Part shown: piece by piece, positions 17,408 through 27,391 of the stretch
Layout: the number at the start of each line of letters is the position of its first letter
Numbering within the stretch: the first letter of the stretch is position 1
Assembly: GCA_009772935.1 (NCBI GenBank)
Contig: WOUR01000006.1
Location: forward strand, 62,001 to 126,000
DNA from: Rhodospirillaceae bacterium
GTDB lineage: Bacteria; Pseudomonadota; Alphaproteobacteria; Reyranellales; Reyranellaceae
Reading direction: 5' to 3'
DNA: 64,000 nucleotides
The notes under the pieces: generated by a model
What the model was told of the DNA's origin: nothing
Seen by the model: the letters and a program-made list of their open reading frames with translations, nothing else
Database searches by the model: none
Made by a program: the position numbers and the translations under genes

Positions 17408-17854
17408 GTGTCGAGTGCCTTCGCCGCGATGAACGGCCTGTTCCTGGAAGACCTCAAGCCCGGCATGTCGGCCATGTTCGGCAAGACCGTCACCGACGCC
17501 GACATCGTGGCCTTCGCCGGCGTGTCCGGCGACACCAACCCGATCCACCTGCACGACGGCTTCGCCCGCACCACGCGCTTTGGTCAGCGCATCGCGCACG
17601 GCATGCTGAGCGGCAGCTTTATCTCGACCGTGATCGGCACCAAGCTGCCGGGACCCGGAGCGGTCTACATTTCCCAGACCATGAACTTCATGGCGCCGGT
17701 CCTGGTCGGCGAGACGATCACCGCCGTCGCGACCATCACCGCCATCGACGAGAAGCGCCGCCGCGTCACGCTGAAGACCCAGTGCGTGAACGGCGACAAG
17801 GTGGTGATCGACGGCGAAGCCGTCGTGCTGGTGCCGCGACGCGACGCGGCCTGA
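17408..17854 (+). CDS. MaoC-like (R)-specific enoyl-CoA hydratase
   Basis: A 148-residue hot-dog protein with the hydratase-2 motif GVSGDTNPIHLHDGFA (catalytic Asp and His) and FGQRIAHGMLSGSF. The length matches PhaJ-type enzymes, which feed (R)-3-hydroxyacyl-CoA into polymer synthesis or beta-oxidation. GTG at 17408 has a GGGGAGA site upstream; ATG at 17429 would be the alternative. It diverges from the phosphotransferase and leads into ribF after nine bases. Confidence 0.88.
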   Translation: MSSAFAAMNGLFLEDLKPGMSAMFGKTVTDADIVAFAGVSGDTNPIHLHDGFARTTRFGQRIAHGMLSGSFISTVIGTKLPGPGAVYISQTMNFMAPVLVGETITAVATITAIDEKRRRVTLKTQCVNGDKVVIDGEAVVLVPRRDAA

Positions 17855-17863
17855 GCGGATCGC

Positions 17864-18787
17864 ATGGTTCCGGTGTTCGACGACTGGCATTCGGTGCCGG
17901 CAGAGTGGACGGGCGGCGTGGTGGCGCTCGGCAATTTCGACGGCGTGCATCGCGGCCATCAGGCGCTTCTCGCGCAGGCGCACGAGAAGGCCGCGGAACT
18001 CGGCGCGCCGCTGCTCGCCTTCACCTTCGAGCCGCATCCGCGCGGTTTCTTCGTGCCCGACACGGGACCGTTCCGTCTCACGCTCGCACAGGCCAAGACC
18101 CGACTGCTTGCCGAGCACGGCGTGAAGGCCGTGCTGGCCCAGCACTTCGATGCGGCCTTCGCGGCCCTGCCGGCTGCCTCTTTCATCGAGGACGTGCTGT
18201 CGAAGGGGCTGCGCGTACGCCATGTCGTCTGCGGCTACGACTTCACCTTCGGCACCCGGCGCAGCGGCAACGTCGAGATGCTGCGGGCCGAGGGCAAGGT
18301 GCGCGGCTTCGACGTCTCGGTGCTCGATCCGGTGACGCACGAAGGCGAGATCTATTCGTCGACCCGCATCCGCGAGGCGCTGCGCCACGGCTGGGCCCGG
18401 GAGGCCGCCGACCTGCTGGGGCACCAGTGGGAGATCGAGGGCAAGGTCGAACTGGGTGACCAGCGCGGTCGCACCATCGGGTTCCCGACCGCCAACGTGG
18501 CTCTGGGCGAGCATCTGCGCCCGCGCTTCGGCGTCTATGCCGTGCGCGCGCTGGTCGACGGCGTCTGGCGCAACGGGGTCGCGAACCTCGGCAAGCGCCC
18601 GACCTTCGGCAAGCTGCAGGAGAATTTCGAGGTCCACCTGTTCGACTTCACGGGCGACCTCTACGGCCAGGTCCTGCGGGTCGCGCTGGTCGATTTCATC
18701 CGTGCCGAAATGAAGTTCTCCGGCCTCGACCAGCTCAAGACCCAGATCGCGGCCGACGGGCAGGCGGCGCGGACGCTGCTCGCCTGA
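17864..18787 (+). CDS. ribF: Bifunctional riboflavin kinase / FAD synthetase
   Basis: A 307-residue RibF. The N-terminal adenylyltransferase domain has ALGNFDGVHRGHQALL, FEPHPRGFF and the STRIREAL motif; the C-terminal riboflavin kinase domain (from about residue 185) has GRTIGFPTANVAL and KRPTFG. It makes FMN and FAD from riboflavin and ATP. It heads the conserved core run with ileS and lspA. Normal length, with no missing catalytic block. Confidence 0.96.
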   Translation: MVPVFDDWHSVPAEWTGGVVALGNFDGVHRGHQALLAQAHEKAAELGAPLLAFTFEPHPRGFFVPDTGPFRLTLAQAKTRLLAEHGVKAVLAQHFDAAFAALPAASFIEDVLSKGLRVRHVVCGYDFTFGTRRSGNVEMLRAEGKVRGFDVSVLDPVTHEGEIYSSTRIREALRHGWAREAADLLGHQWEIEGKVELGDQRGRTIGFPTANVALGEHLRPRFGVYAVRALVDGVWRNGVANLGKRPTFGKLQENFEVHLFDFTGDLYGQVLRVALVDFIRAEMKFSGLDQLKTQIAADGQAARTLLA

Positions 18788-19189
18788 GTGTCTGCCTTGG
18801 TGAGACTGGCGACAGTTCTGCTCGGGCTCGGCGTTATCCTCGGCGGGTGCATGATCTGGTCCCTCACGCAGCATTACGTGAGCGTCCCTCCACGCGAGAA
18901 CCCGGCAGCCGCGGCATTGGCGAGACCGACAACGCTGGAAGATCTTGCGCCGGCCGTCGAGAAGGCGCTGCGAAAAGCACGATACGACGCAATGAATTGG
19001 ACCGCCGATTGCAATGCGCTGCCTGCTGTCGGTTGCCGGTATCGAGTGCTGGTAACACTAAGCACGGATCGTCCTGCGACCTCTAAGTTCTGTACATTTG
19101 TCGAATTCACGTTGGTCCCAGCGCCGGGGCAGGATTTTGCGGTCAGGCATGAGTTTGTACCGGCCGGGGAGCCGATGTTTCGCTGCTAG
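18788..19189 (+). CDS. Hypothetical membrane-anchored protein
   Basis: A 133-residue protein starting at GTG immediately after the ribF stop. A hydrophobic N-terminal helix (residues 5-28, containing GVILGGCM, a possible but non-standard lipobox) is followed by a soluble domain with four Cys (CNALPAVGC, KFCTF, MFRC) that could form disulfides in the periplasm. I do not recognise the family. Its base composition is somewhat less GC-rich than ribF and ileS. Confidence 0.6.
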   Translation: MSALVRLATVLLGLGVILGGCMIWSLTQHYVSVPPRENPAAAALARPTTLEDLAPAVEKALRKARYDAMNWTADCNALPAVGCRYRVLVTLSTDRPATSKFCTFVEFTLVPAPGQDFAVRHEFVPAGEPMFRC

Positions 19190-19382
19190 TGGCGTCGAAA
19201 TGCCGGAGGGGAGGCAAGCTTGACCCCCCCGACCCCCATCCCTAGATTGCGCGCCCTATGTTCACCAGGGCTTTCCAGGAGCGAATTACCCGCCCGGTCC
19301 GCTGACCGCGGCCGGGTCGTCATGCCTGCCACGGCCACCCGGCGGGTGGCTGGAATTTGCTCCCTCCTGCGCCGAGTTTCCT

Positions 19383-22232
19383 GTGACAACTGATTATAAA
19401 ACCAGCGTTTTCCTGCCGAAGACCGATTTTCCCATGCGCGCGGGCCTGCCCAAGAAGGAGCCCGAGCTCCTGAAGCGCTGGGCCGACATGAAACTGTGGG
19501 ACCGGATTCGCGAGGAGAGCAGGGGCCGCCCGAAATTCGTGCTGCACGACGGCCCTCCCTACGCCAACGGCCACCTGCATATCGGCCACGCGCTCAACAA
19601 GATCCTGAAGGACCTCGTCAGCCGTACCCAGCAGATGCTGGGCAAGGACAGCCACTATGTTCCGGGCTGGGACTGCCACGGCCTGCCGATCGAGTGGAAG
19701 ATCGAGGAGCAGTATCGCGCCAAGAAGCAGGACAAGGACCAGATCCCGATCGTCGAGTTCCGGCGCGAGTGCCGTGCCTTCGCCGATCACTGGATCACGG
19801 TCCAGCGCGAGGAGTTCAAGCGCCTCGGCGTCGACGGCGACTGGGACAACTACTACTCGACGATGAAGTACGAGTCCGAGGCCGTCATCGTGAAGGAGCT
19901 GGGCAAGTTCCTGCTCAACGGTGGCCTCTACAAGGGCTCGAAGGCAGTGCTCTGGTCGGTGGTCGAGAAGACCGCGCTGGCCGAGGCCGAGATCGAGTAT
20001 CACGACCACACGTCGGACACGATCCACGTGCGCTTCCCGGTCGTGACGTCGAAGGGCGGCAAGCTCGACGGCGCCGCCATCGTGATCTGGACGACCACGC
20101 CCTGGACCATGCCGGGCAACCGGGCGCTGGCCTACGGCCGCGACATCGCCTACGCGCTGGTCGAAGTCGCCGCCGTCGCCGAGGGCAGCAAGGCGCGCGT
20201 CGGCGAGAGACTGGTGCTGGCGCGCGACCTGGTCGATGCGATTGCCGAGGAGACGAAGTTCACGCCCAGGATCGTCGCCGAGGTTTCGGCCGACGACCTC
20301 GAAGGGCTGATCGCCGCCCATCCGTTCCGCGGACAGGGCTTCGAGTTCGACGTGCGCCTGCTGCCGGGCGACTTCGTGACCGCCGATGCCGGCACGGGCT
20401 TCGTGCACATCGCGCCGGGCCATGGCGCCGACGACTATGAGCTGGGCGTCGCCAACGGTGTCGAGGTGCCGGACACGGTGGCCGAGGACGGTACTTATTA
20501 CCCGCACGTGCCGCTGTTCGCCGGCAAGCGCGTCTATACGCCGGACGGCAAGAAGGGCGACGCCAACCGCACCGCCATCGCGCTGCTCGACGAGGCGGGC
20601 AAGCTGCTGGCCTCGGGCCGCATCACCCACTCCTATCCGCATTCCTGGCGCTCCAAGGCGCCGGTCATCTTCCGCAACGCGCCGCAATGGTTCATCGCCA
20701 TGGACAAGCCGATCCCCGAGATCGGCGGCACCCTGCGTGAGAAGGCGCTGGCGGCGATCGACGTGACGCGCTTCGTGCCGCGCGCCGGCTACAACCGCCT
20801 GCGCTCGATGATCGAGACGCGGCCGGACTGGAACGTCTCGCGCCAGCGCGCCTGGGGCGTGCCGATCGCGGTGTTCGTCGACAAGAAGACCGGCGAGCCG
20901 TTGCGCGACGCCGAGGTGATGGGCCGCGTCGTCGAGGCGTTCCGCGCCGAGGGCGCCGACGCCTGGTTCGAGAGCCCGCCCGAGCGCTTCCTCGGCAACA
21001 AGTACGATACCGCCGACTTCGAGCAGGTGACGGACATCCTCGACGTCTGGTTCGATTCGGGCTGCACGCACGCCTTCACGCTCGAGGGCAACGACCAGCT
21101 GAAGTGGCCGGCCGACCTCTACCTCGAAGGCTCCGACCAGCATCGCGGCTGGTTCCATTCCTCGCTGCTCGAGAGCTGCGGCACGCGCGGCCGCGCGCCC
21201 TATGACGGCGTGCTGACGCACGGCTTCACGCTCGACGAGCAGGGCCGCAAGATGTCGAAGTCGCTGGGCAACATCACGGCGCCCCAGACGGTCTGCGACC
21301 AGTATGGCGCCGACATTCTGCGCCTCTGGGTGGTCGGCACCGACTACACCGAGGACCAGCGCATCGGTCCGGAGATCCTGAAGCACCAGGCCGAAGCCTA
21401 TCGCCGCCTGCGCAACACGCTGCGCTACCTGCTGGGCAGCCTCGACGGCTATTCGTCGGACGAGGCGGTGGCCCATGCCGACATGCCCGAACTCGATCGC
21501 TGGGTGCTGCATCGCCTCGCCGAGCTGGACGCGGTGCTGCGCCGCGCGGTCGACGACTACGACTTCCATACGATCGCGACGGAGCTGCATAATTTCTGCG
21601 CCGTCGACCTCTCGGCCTTCTACTTCGACATCCGCAAGGACTCGATCTACTGCGACGCGGCCGGCACGCTGCGCCGCCGCGCCGCGCGCACTGTCATGGC
21701 CGAGGTCTTCTCGTTCCTGACGGCCTGGCTGGCGCCGATCACCTGCTTCACGGCCGAGGAAGCGTGGCTGGCGCGCCCCGGCGACGTGCCGGACGGCAAG
21801 GCCGAGAGCGTCCACCTGCGCCTCTACCCCACCATCCCGGCGAGCTGGCTCGATGCCGCGCTGGGCGAGAAGTGGAAGACCGTGCGGGCGCTGCGCCGCG
21901 TCGTCACCGGTGCCCTCGAACTCGAGCGTGCCGAGAAGCGCATCGGATCGAGCCTGCAGGCCGCCCCGGTCGTCCATGCCACGCCCGACTATGTGAAGGC
22001 GTTCGAGGGGCTCGACCTGCGGGACATCTGCATCACCTCGGGCGGCGAGCTCGTCGCGGGCGAGGCGCCGGCCGGCGCCTTCACCCTGCCCGACGTGGCC
22101 GGTGTCGCCGTGGTCCCGACGCTCGCCGAGGGCACGAAGTGCGCCCGATGCTGGCAGGTTCTCGAGGAGGTCGGCAAGTCGCCGGCCCATCCGCTGATCT
22201 GCCGGCGCTGCGAGGAGGCGGTTGCGGCATGA
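19383..22232 (+). CDS. ileS: Isoleucyl-tRNA synthetase
   Basis: A 949-residue class I synthetase with HIGH-type motif HLHIGHALNK (residues 62-71), the editing domain (TTTPWTMPGNRAL), the KMSKS motif GRKMSKSLGN, an anticodon-binding helical domain and a C-terminal zinc finger (CARCWQVLE with CRRCEE). It charges tRNA-Ile in the cytoplasm. GTG at 19383 is the start. The stop overlaps lspA (ATGA). No T-box leader is visible in the 190-bp spacer upstream. Confidence 0.97.
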   Translation: MTTDYKTSVFLPKTDFPMRAGLPKKEPELLKRWADMKLWDRIREESRGRPKFVLHDGPPYANGHLHIGHALNKILKDLVSRTQQMLGKDSHYVPGWDCHGLPIEWKIEEQYRAKKQDKDQIPIVEFRRECRAFADHWITVQREEFKRLGVDGDWDNYYSTMKYESEAVIVKELGKFLLNGGLYKGSKAVLWSVVEKTALAEAEIEYHDHTSDTIHVRFPVVTSKGGKLDGAAIVIWTTTPWTMPGNRALAYGRDIAYALVEVAAVAEGSKARVGERLVLARDLVDAIAEETKFTPRIVAEVSADDLEGLIAAHPFRGQGFEFDVRLLPGDFVTADAGTGFVHIAPGHGADDYELGVANGVEVPDTVAEDGTYYPHVPLFAGKRVYTPDGKKGDANRTAIALLDEAGKLLASGRITHSYPHSWRSKAPVIFRNAPQWFIAMDKPIPEIGGTLREKALAAIDVTRFVPRAGYNRLRSMIETRPDWNVSRQRAWGVPIAVFVDKKTGEPLRDAEVMGRVVEAFRAEGADAWFESPPERFLGNKYDTADFEQVTDILDVWFDSGCTHAFTLEGNDQLKWPADLYLEGSDQHRGWFHSSLLESCGTRGRAPYDGVLTHGFTLDEQGRKMSKSLGNITAPQTVCDQYGADILRLWVVGTDYTEDQRIGPEILKHQAEAYRRLRNTLRYLLGSLDGYSSDEAVAHADMPELDRWVLHRLAELDAVLRRAVDDYDFHTIATELHNFCAVDLSAFYFDIRKDSIYCDAAGTLRRRAARTVMAEVFSFLTAWLAPITCFTAEEAWLARPGDVPDGKAESVHLRLYPTIPASWLDAALGEKWKTVRALRRVVTGALELERAEKRIGSSLQAAPVVHATPDYVKAFEGLDLRDICITSGGELVAGEAPAGAFTLPDVAGVAVVPTLAEGTKCARCWQVLEEVGKSPAHPLICRRCEEAVAA

Positions 22233-22711
22233 GGCCGATCGACCGCCAGGCCATGGTTCTGCTCCTGGTCACGCTGGTGGCGGACCAGGTCTCCAAGCAG
22301 CTCCTGCTGGGATTCCTGCTGAAGGCCGGTGCCATTGTGCCCGTGATCGACGGATTCTTCCGGCTGGTCATCGTCTGGAACCGCGGCGTCAGCTTCGGCC
22401 TGTTCGGCGGCGATCAGGCGTTGCCGCCCTGGCTCCTGTCGGGCGTGGCGATCGCCGTCTGCATCGGCCTGTTCCTTTGGCTGCGGCGAACCGACCGCCC
22501 CCTGACCGGATGGGGCATCGGCCTTGTCATGGGAGGAGCCATCGGCAATGTTATCGACCGCGCCCGTTGGGGAGCGGTGTTCGATTTCGCCGATTTCCAC
22601 GTTGGCCGGTGGCATTGGCCGGCCTTCAATGTTGCCGATGCGGCGATCGTCGTTGGCGTCGGGCTCATGCTGATCGATTCGCTGCAAGGCGAAAAGAAAC
22701 CGGCGCCCTGA
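22229..22711 (+). CDS. lspA: Lipoprotein signal peptidase (signal peptidase II)
   Basis: A 160-residue, four-helix membrane aspartyl protease. Family boxes are ADQVSKQL, RGVSFGLF, GAIGNVIDRARWGAVFDF with the first catalytic Asp in NVIDR, and FNVADAAI with the second. It removes lipoprotein signal peptides in the inner membrane. The following gene encodes a probable lipoprotein. Its start lies inside the ileS stop (ATGA), giving tight coupling. Confidence 0.96.
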   Translation: MRPIDRQAMVLLLVTLVADQVSKQLLLGFLLKAGAIVPVIDGFFRLVIVWNRGVSFGLFGGDQALPPWLLSGVAIAVCIGLFLWLRRTDRPLTGWGIGLVMGGAIGNVIDRARWGAVFDFADFHVGRWHWPAFNVADAAIVVGVGLMLIDSLQGEKKPAP

Positions 22712-22757
22712 AGCGGCCATGATCGGCAGACAAGAAGTTCAAGACCAAGGACGGACG

Positions 22758-23342
22758 ATGAAACCGACTTTCCCCTCGCTTCCATTGGCTCTCCTGGCCT
22801 GCGGCACGCTCGCGCTCGGCGGCTGCGGCGCCTTCGACAATATCGGTGGCGGCAAGAAGTCGTCTCCCGACGAGTTCAAGATCGTCTCGCATTCGCCGCT
22901 GACCATGCCGCCCAACGCCGAGCTGCGGCCGCCGCGGCCGGGCGAGCCGCGTCCCCAGGAAGTCACACCCGCCGATCAGGCCAAGGAGGCGCTGTCGCCG
23001 GCATTGGCCGGCCGCACCCAGGCCCGCGTCAATGCCGGACCGGATGCGCCGCGATCCGGCAGCAGCGCCGAGCAGTCGCTGGTTGCCCGCGCCGGCAAGG
23101 GAGGTATCGATCCCAACATCAGGGGCCAGGTCAACACCGACACCAAGACACTGGCCGAGAGCGACAAGTCCTTCATCGATGGCCTGATCTTCTGGCAGGA
23201 TTCGCCGCCGCCGGGCGTGCTGGTCGATCCAGCCAAGGAGCAGCAGCGCATTCGTGACGCCCAGGCTTCCGGCCAGCCGGCCGCCGGCCCGACGCCCACC
23301 ATCACCCGTCGCAAGCGGGGCCTGCTCGAAGGCATCTTCTGA
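22758..23342 (+). CDS. DUF3035 domain lipoprotein
   Basis: A 194-residue protein with a lipoprotein signal ending LALGGCG (Cys at about residue 23). The mature region is rich in Pro, Ala and Gly with FKIVSHSPLTMPPNAELRPP, typical of the DUF3035 family found between lspA and M16 peptidase genes in alphaproteobacteria. Function is unknown; an envelope role is likely. Ribosome site AAGGACGG precedes ATG 22758. Its stop overlaps the apparent CTG start of the M16 gene. Confidence 0.88.
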   Translation: MKPTFPSLPLALLACGTLALGGCGAFDNIGGGKKSSPDEFKIVSHSPLTMPPNAELRPPRPGEPRPQEVTPADQAKEALSPALAGRTQARVNAGPDAPRSGSSAEQSLVARAGKGGIDPNIRGQVNTDTKTLAESDKSFIDGLIFWQDSPPPGVLVDPAKEQQRIRDAQASGQPAAGPTPTITRRKRGLLEGIF

Positions 23343-24718
23343 GTTCGCTGCCGCTCCCCGGCCGCCGCGCCCTGCTCGGCGGCCTCCTCGCGGGCACGGC
23401 CCTCGCCCCGTCCGGTCCGGCGCTCGCGAAGCTTTTCGCCGTCGGCAAGCGCAACGCCGAGACCTTCACCCTTCCCAACGGGCTGCAGGCCATCGTGCTG
23501 CCGTCGCGGCGCGCGCCGATCGTCACCCAGGTCGTGGTCTACAAGGTCGGCAGCGCCGATGAGACGTTCGGCCATACGGGCGCCGCGCATTTTCTCGAAC
23601 ACATGATGTTCAAGGGTACCGACCAGGTGCCGGCCGGCGAGTTCTCGCGCATCGTCTCGCGCAACGGCGGGCGGGACAACGCCTACACGACGTTCGATTC
23701 GACGGGCTATCACCAGACCATCTCGGCCGAGCAACTCGAGCTGGTGATGCGCATGGAAGCCGACCGCATGACCAATGTACGGCTTACCGAGCGCGAGATC
23801 GTGCCCGAGCGGCAGGTGATCCTCGAGGAACGCCGCATGCGCACCGACAACGTGCCGGCGTCGCTGCTCGACGAGGCGGTGCGCGAGCGGCTGTACGGTC
23901 TTCACAAACCCTATTCCATGCCGGTCATCGGCTATGCCGACGACATAAGCAGGCTGGGCGTCGAGGATTTGGCGAGCTTCTATCGCCAACACTACGCGCC
24001 CAACAACGCCATCCTGATCGTGGCGGGCGACACCACGGCGGAGCAGGTCCAGAAACTGGCCGAACGGTATTACGGGCCGATCGCCCGCCGTGAAATCGGG
24101 CCGCGTCTGCGTCCCGCGCAGGGCGGCACCGACCTGCCGCAGAAGGTGGTCCGCGCCGATGCGCGCGTCGCCGAGCCGCGCTGGTCGCGGCTGTGGCTGG
24201 CGCCGTCCTATCGCGTCGGCGAGACGAAGTATGCCTATGCGCTGCAGGTGCTGGCCCGCCTGTTCGGCGGCAGCGAGACCAGCCGCCTGTCGCGCGTGCT
24301 GGTGCAGGAGCGCAAGATCGGCCTCTCGGCCTGGGCATCCTACGGCCCGTCGAGTCTCGGCCTCACCTCGTTCGACATCGGCGTGCATCCCGCGAAGGCG
24401 CGCAGCATCGAGGATGTCGAGGAGGCGGTGACGGCCGAGATGAAGAAGCTGCTCGACGGCGGCGTCACCGCCGAGGAGGTCGAACGTGCGCAGAACCAGC
24501 TGCTGGCCGCCGCGATCTACTCGCAGGATTCGCTGGCCAGCGGCCCGCGCATCTACGGCACCGCGCTCAGCACCGGCAGCACCGTCGCCGATGTCGACGC
24601 CTGGCCGCAGCGCATTTCCGCCGTCACACGCGACGAGGTAGTGGCGGCCGCCCGGCATGTCTGGCGCGACGACGGCGCCGTGACGGCACTGCTCACACCG
24701 GCCGCGAGGGGCGGATGA
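23339..24718 (+). CDS. M16 zinc peptidase, catalytically active subunit (CTG start)
   Basis: A 459-residue pitrilysin-family protein. A twin-arginine-like signal (LPGRRALLGGLLAG) precedes the M16 core with LPNGLQAIVLPSRRAPIV and the inverted zinc motif HFLEH (residues 84-88). No ATG, GTG or TTG in this frame lies upstream of the domain. CTG at 23339 forms a CTGA overlap with the previous stop and sits six bases after GAAGG, so it is the likely start. The next ordinary start, GTG 23495, would cut into the fold. Forms a pair with the inactive partner downstream. Confidence 0.85.
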   Translation: MSSLPLPGRRALLGGLLAGTALAPSGPALAKLFAVGKRNAETFTLPNGLQAIVLPSRRAPIVTQVVVYKVGSADETFGHTGAAHFLEHMMFKGTDQVPAGEFSRIVSRNGGRDNAYTTFDSTGYHQTISAEQLELVMRMEADRMTNVRLTEREIVPERQVILEERRMRTDNVPASLLDEAVRERLYGLHKPYSMPVIGYADDISRLGVEDLASFYRQHYAPNNAILIVAGDTTAEQVQKLAERYYGPIARREIGPRLRPAQGGTDLPQKVVRADARVAEPRWSRLWLAPSYRVGETKYAYALQVLARLFGGSETSRLSRVLVQERKIGLSAWASYGPSSLGLTSFDIGVHPAKARSIEDVEEAVTAEMKKLLDGGVTAEEVERAQNQLLAAAIYSQDSLASGPRIYGTALSTGSTVADVDAWPQRISAVTRDEVVAAARHVWRDDGAVTALLTPAARGG

Positions 24719-26040
24719 AGCGGGTTCGCGCGCTCGTGGCCGCGCTCGCCGGCCTGTTCGTGTTCCTGCCGGCCGTGGCGGGCGCGATCGAGATCCGGGA
24801 AATCACGACGCCGCTCGGCATCAAGGCCTGGCTGGTCGAGGACAAGAGCACGCCCGTGGTGGCGCTCTCCTTCTCGTTTTCCGGCGGCACCGCCGCCGAT
24901 CCGGCCGGGCAGGCCGGCATCACCGACCTGATGGCGGGCCTGCTGACCGATGGTGCGGGCTCGATGAATGCGCAGGCCTTCCGCCAGCGCCAGGAAGATG
25001 CCGCCGCATCGCTGGGCTTCACTGCCTCGCTCGACCGGCTCAGCGGATCGCTGCGCGTCCTGTCGGCCAATCGCGACGAGGGCTTCGAGCTGCTGCGGCT
25101 GGCCCTCACCGAACCGCGCTTCGATCCCGACATGGTGAACCAGCGCCGCGCGCAGACCATCGCGAGCATCAACCAGGCGGCCCAGCGCCCGGGTTCGGTG
25201 GCGGGCCGCACGCTGATGGAGACGCTGTTCGCCGGTCATGCCTATGCCGCTGATCCCGACGGCACGCCGGAGGGGCTCGCGGCCGCGACACCGGAACTCC
25301 TGAAGGAGCGGGCGGCGGCGCTGCTGCTGCGCAACGGCCTGATCGTCGCCGCGGTGGGTGATATCGGCGAGGCCGAACTGGCGCGCCAGCTCGATCGGTC
25401 GTTCGGCATGCTGCCCACGGGCACGCCGCCGGCGCTGCCGCCGCAATGGGTGCCGCCGACCAAACCTCGTGTCGTGGTCGTCGAACGGCCGGTGCCGCAG
25501 AGCTCGGCGTTGATGGCGCTTCCCGGCATCGCCCGCGACGATCCCGACTGGTACGCGGCGCTGGTGATGAACCATGTGCTGGGTGGCGGCGGGCAGCACT
25601 CGCGGCTGTTCAACGAGGTGCGCGAGAAGCGCGGCCTGGCCTACAGCGTGTCGAGCGGCCTGCGGACCTACAAGCGTGCCGCACTGCTGGTGATGTCCAC
25701 GGGCAGCGCCAATGAACGCATCGCCGAGGCGCTCGGGGTGATCCGCGCCGAGATGGGCCGGATGCGCAGCGAAGGCGTGACGGAGGCCGAGTTGACGGAC
25801 GCCAGGACCTATCTGACGGGGGCGCTCGCGCTCTCGCTCGATTCGTCCGGCTCGATCGCGGGGCTGCTGCATTCCATGCAGATCGACGGACTGTCGCCTG
25901 ATCACCTGACGCGGCGCGCGGCGCTGATCGCCGCGGTCACGCTGGACGACGTTCGCAAGGTCGCGCGGCGCCTGCTGCGCGACGAAGCGCTGACCACCGT
26001 GGTGGTCGGCAAGCCGGTCGGCGTCACACAGGAACCCTGA
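24715..26040 (+). CDS. M16 peptidase-like protein, inactive partner subunit
   Basis: A 441-residue M16-fold protein with an N-terminal signal peptide (cleavage near VAGA-IE, residue 22). At the place of the zinc motif it reads AGITDLMAGLL, so the HxxEH ligands are missing. It keeps the R/Y-type C-terminal substrate block (EVREKRGLAYSVSSGLRTYK). This is the usual arrangement of an active and an inactive half forming a periplasmic heterodimer. ATGA overlap with the active subunit. Confidence 0.9.
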   Translation: MKRVRALVAALAGLFVFLPAVAGAIEIREITTPLGIKAWLVEDKSTPVVALSFSFSGGTAADPAGQAGITDLMAGLLTDGAGSMNAQAFRQRQEDAAASLGFTASLDRLSGSLRVLSANRDEGFELLRLALTEPRFDPDMVNQRRAQTIASINQAAQRPGSVAGRTLMETLFAGHAYAADPDGTPEGLAAATPELLKERAAALLLRNGLIVAAVGDIGEAELARQLDRSFGMLPTGTPPALPPQWVPPTKPRVVVVERPVPQSSALMALPGIARDDPDWYAALVMNHVLGGGGQHSRLFNEVREKRGLAYSVSSGLRTYKRAALLVMSTGSANERIAEALGVIRAEMGRMRSEGVTEAELTDARTYLTGALALSLDSSGSIAGLLHSMQIDGLSPDHLTRRAALIAAVTLDDVRKVARRLLRDEALTTVVVGKPVGVTQEP

Positions 26041-26056
26041 GGAGATCCGCTTCCCC

Positions 26057-27379
<1,323 letters not shown>

Positions 27380-27391
27380 AATGACGGCGCC

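Noticed and set aside
15644-17854. A 736-residue plus-strand frame ending in the MaoC protein
   Set aside because: Everything before 17408 is antisense to the ArsR, DUF6285-like and phosphotransferase genes.
19190-19382. T-box or other leader upstream of ileS
   Set aside because: The spacer is short and GC-rich and lacks the T-box consensus; proteobacterial ileS genes rarely use one.
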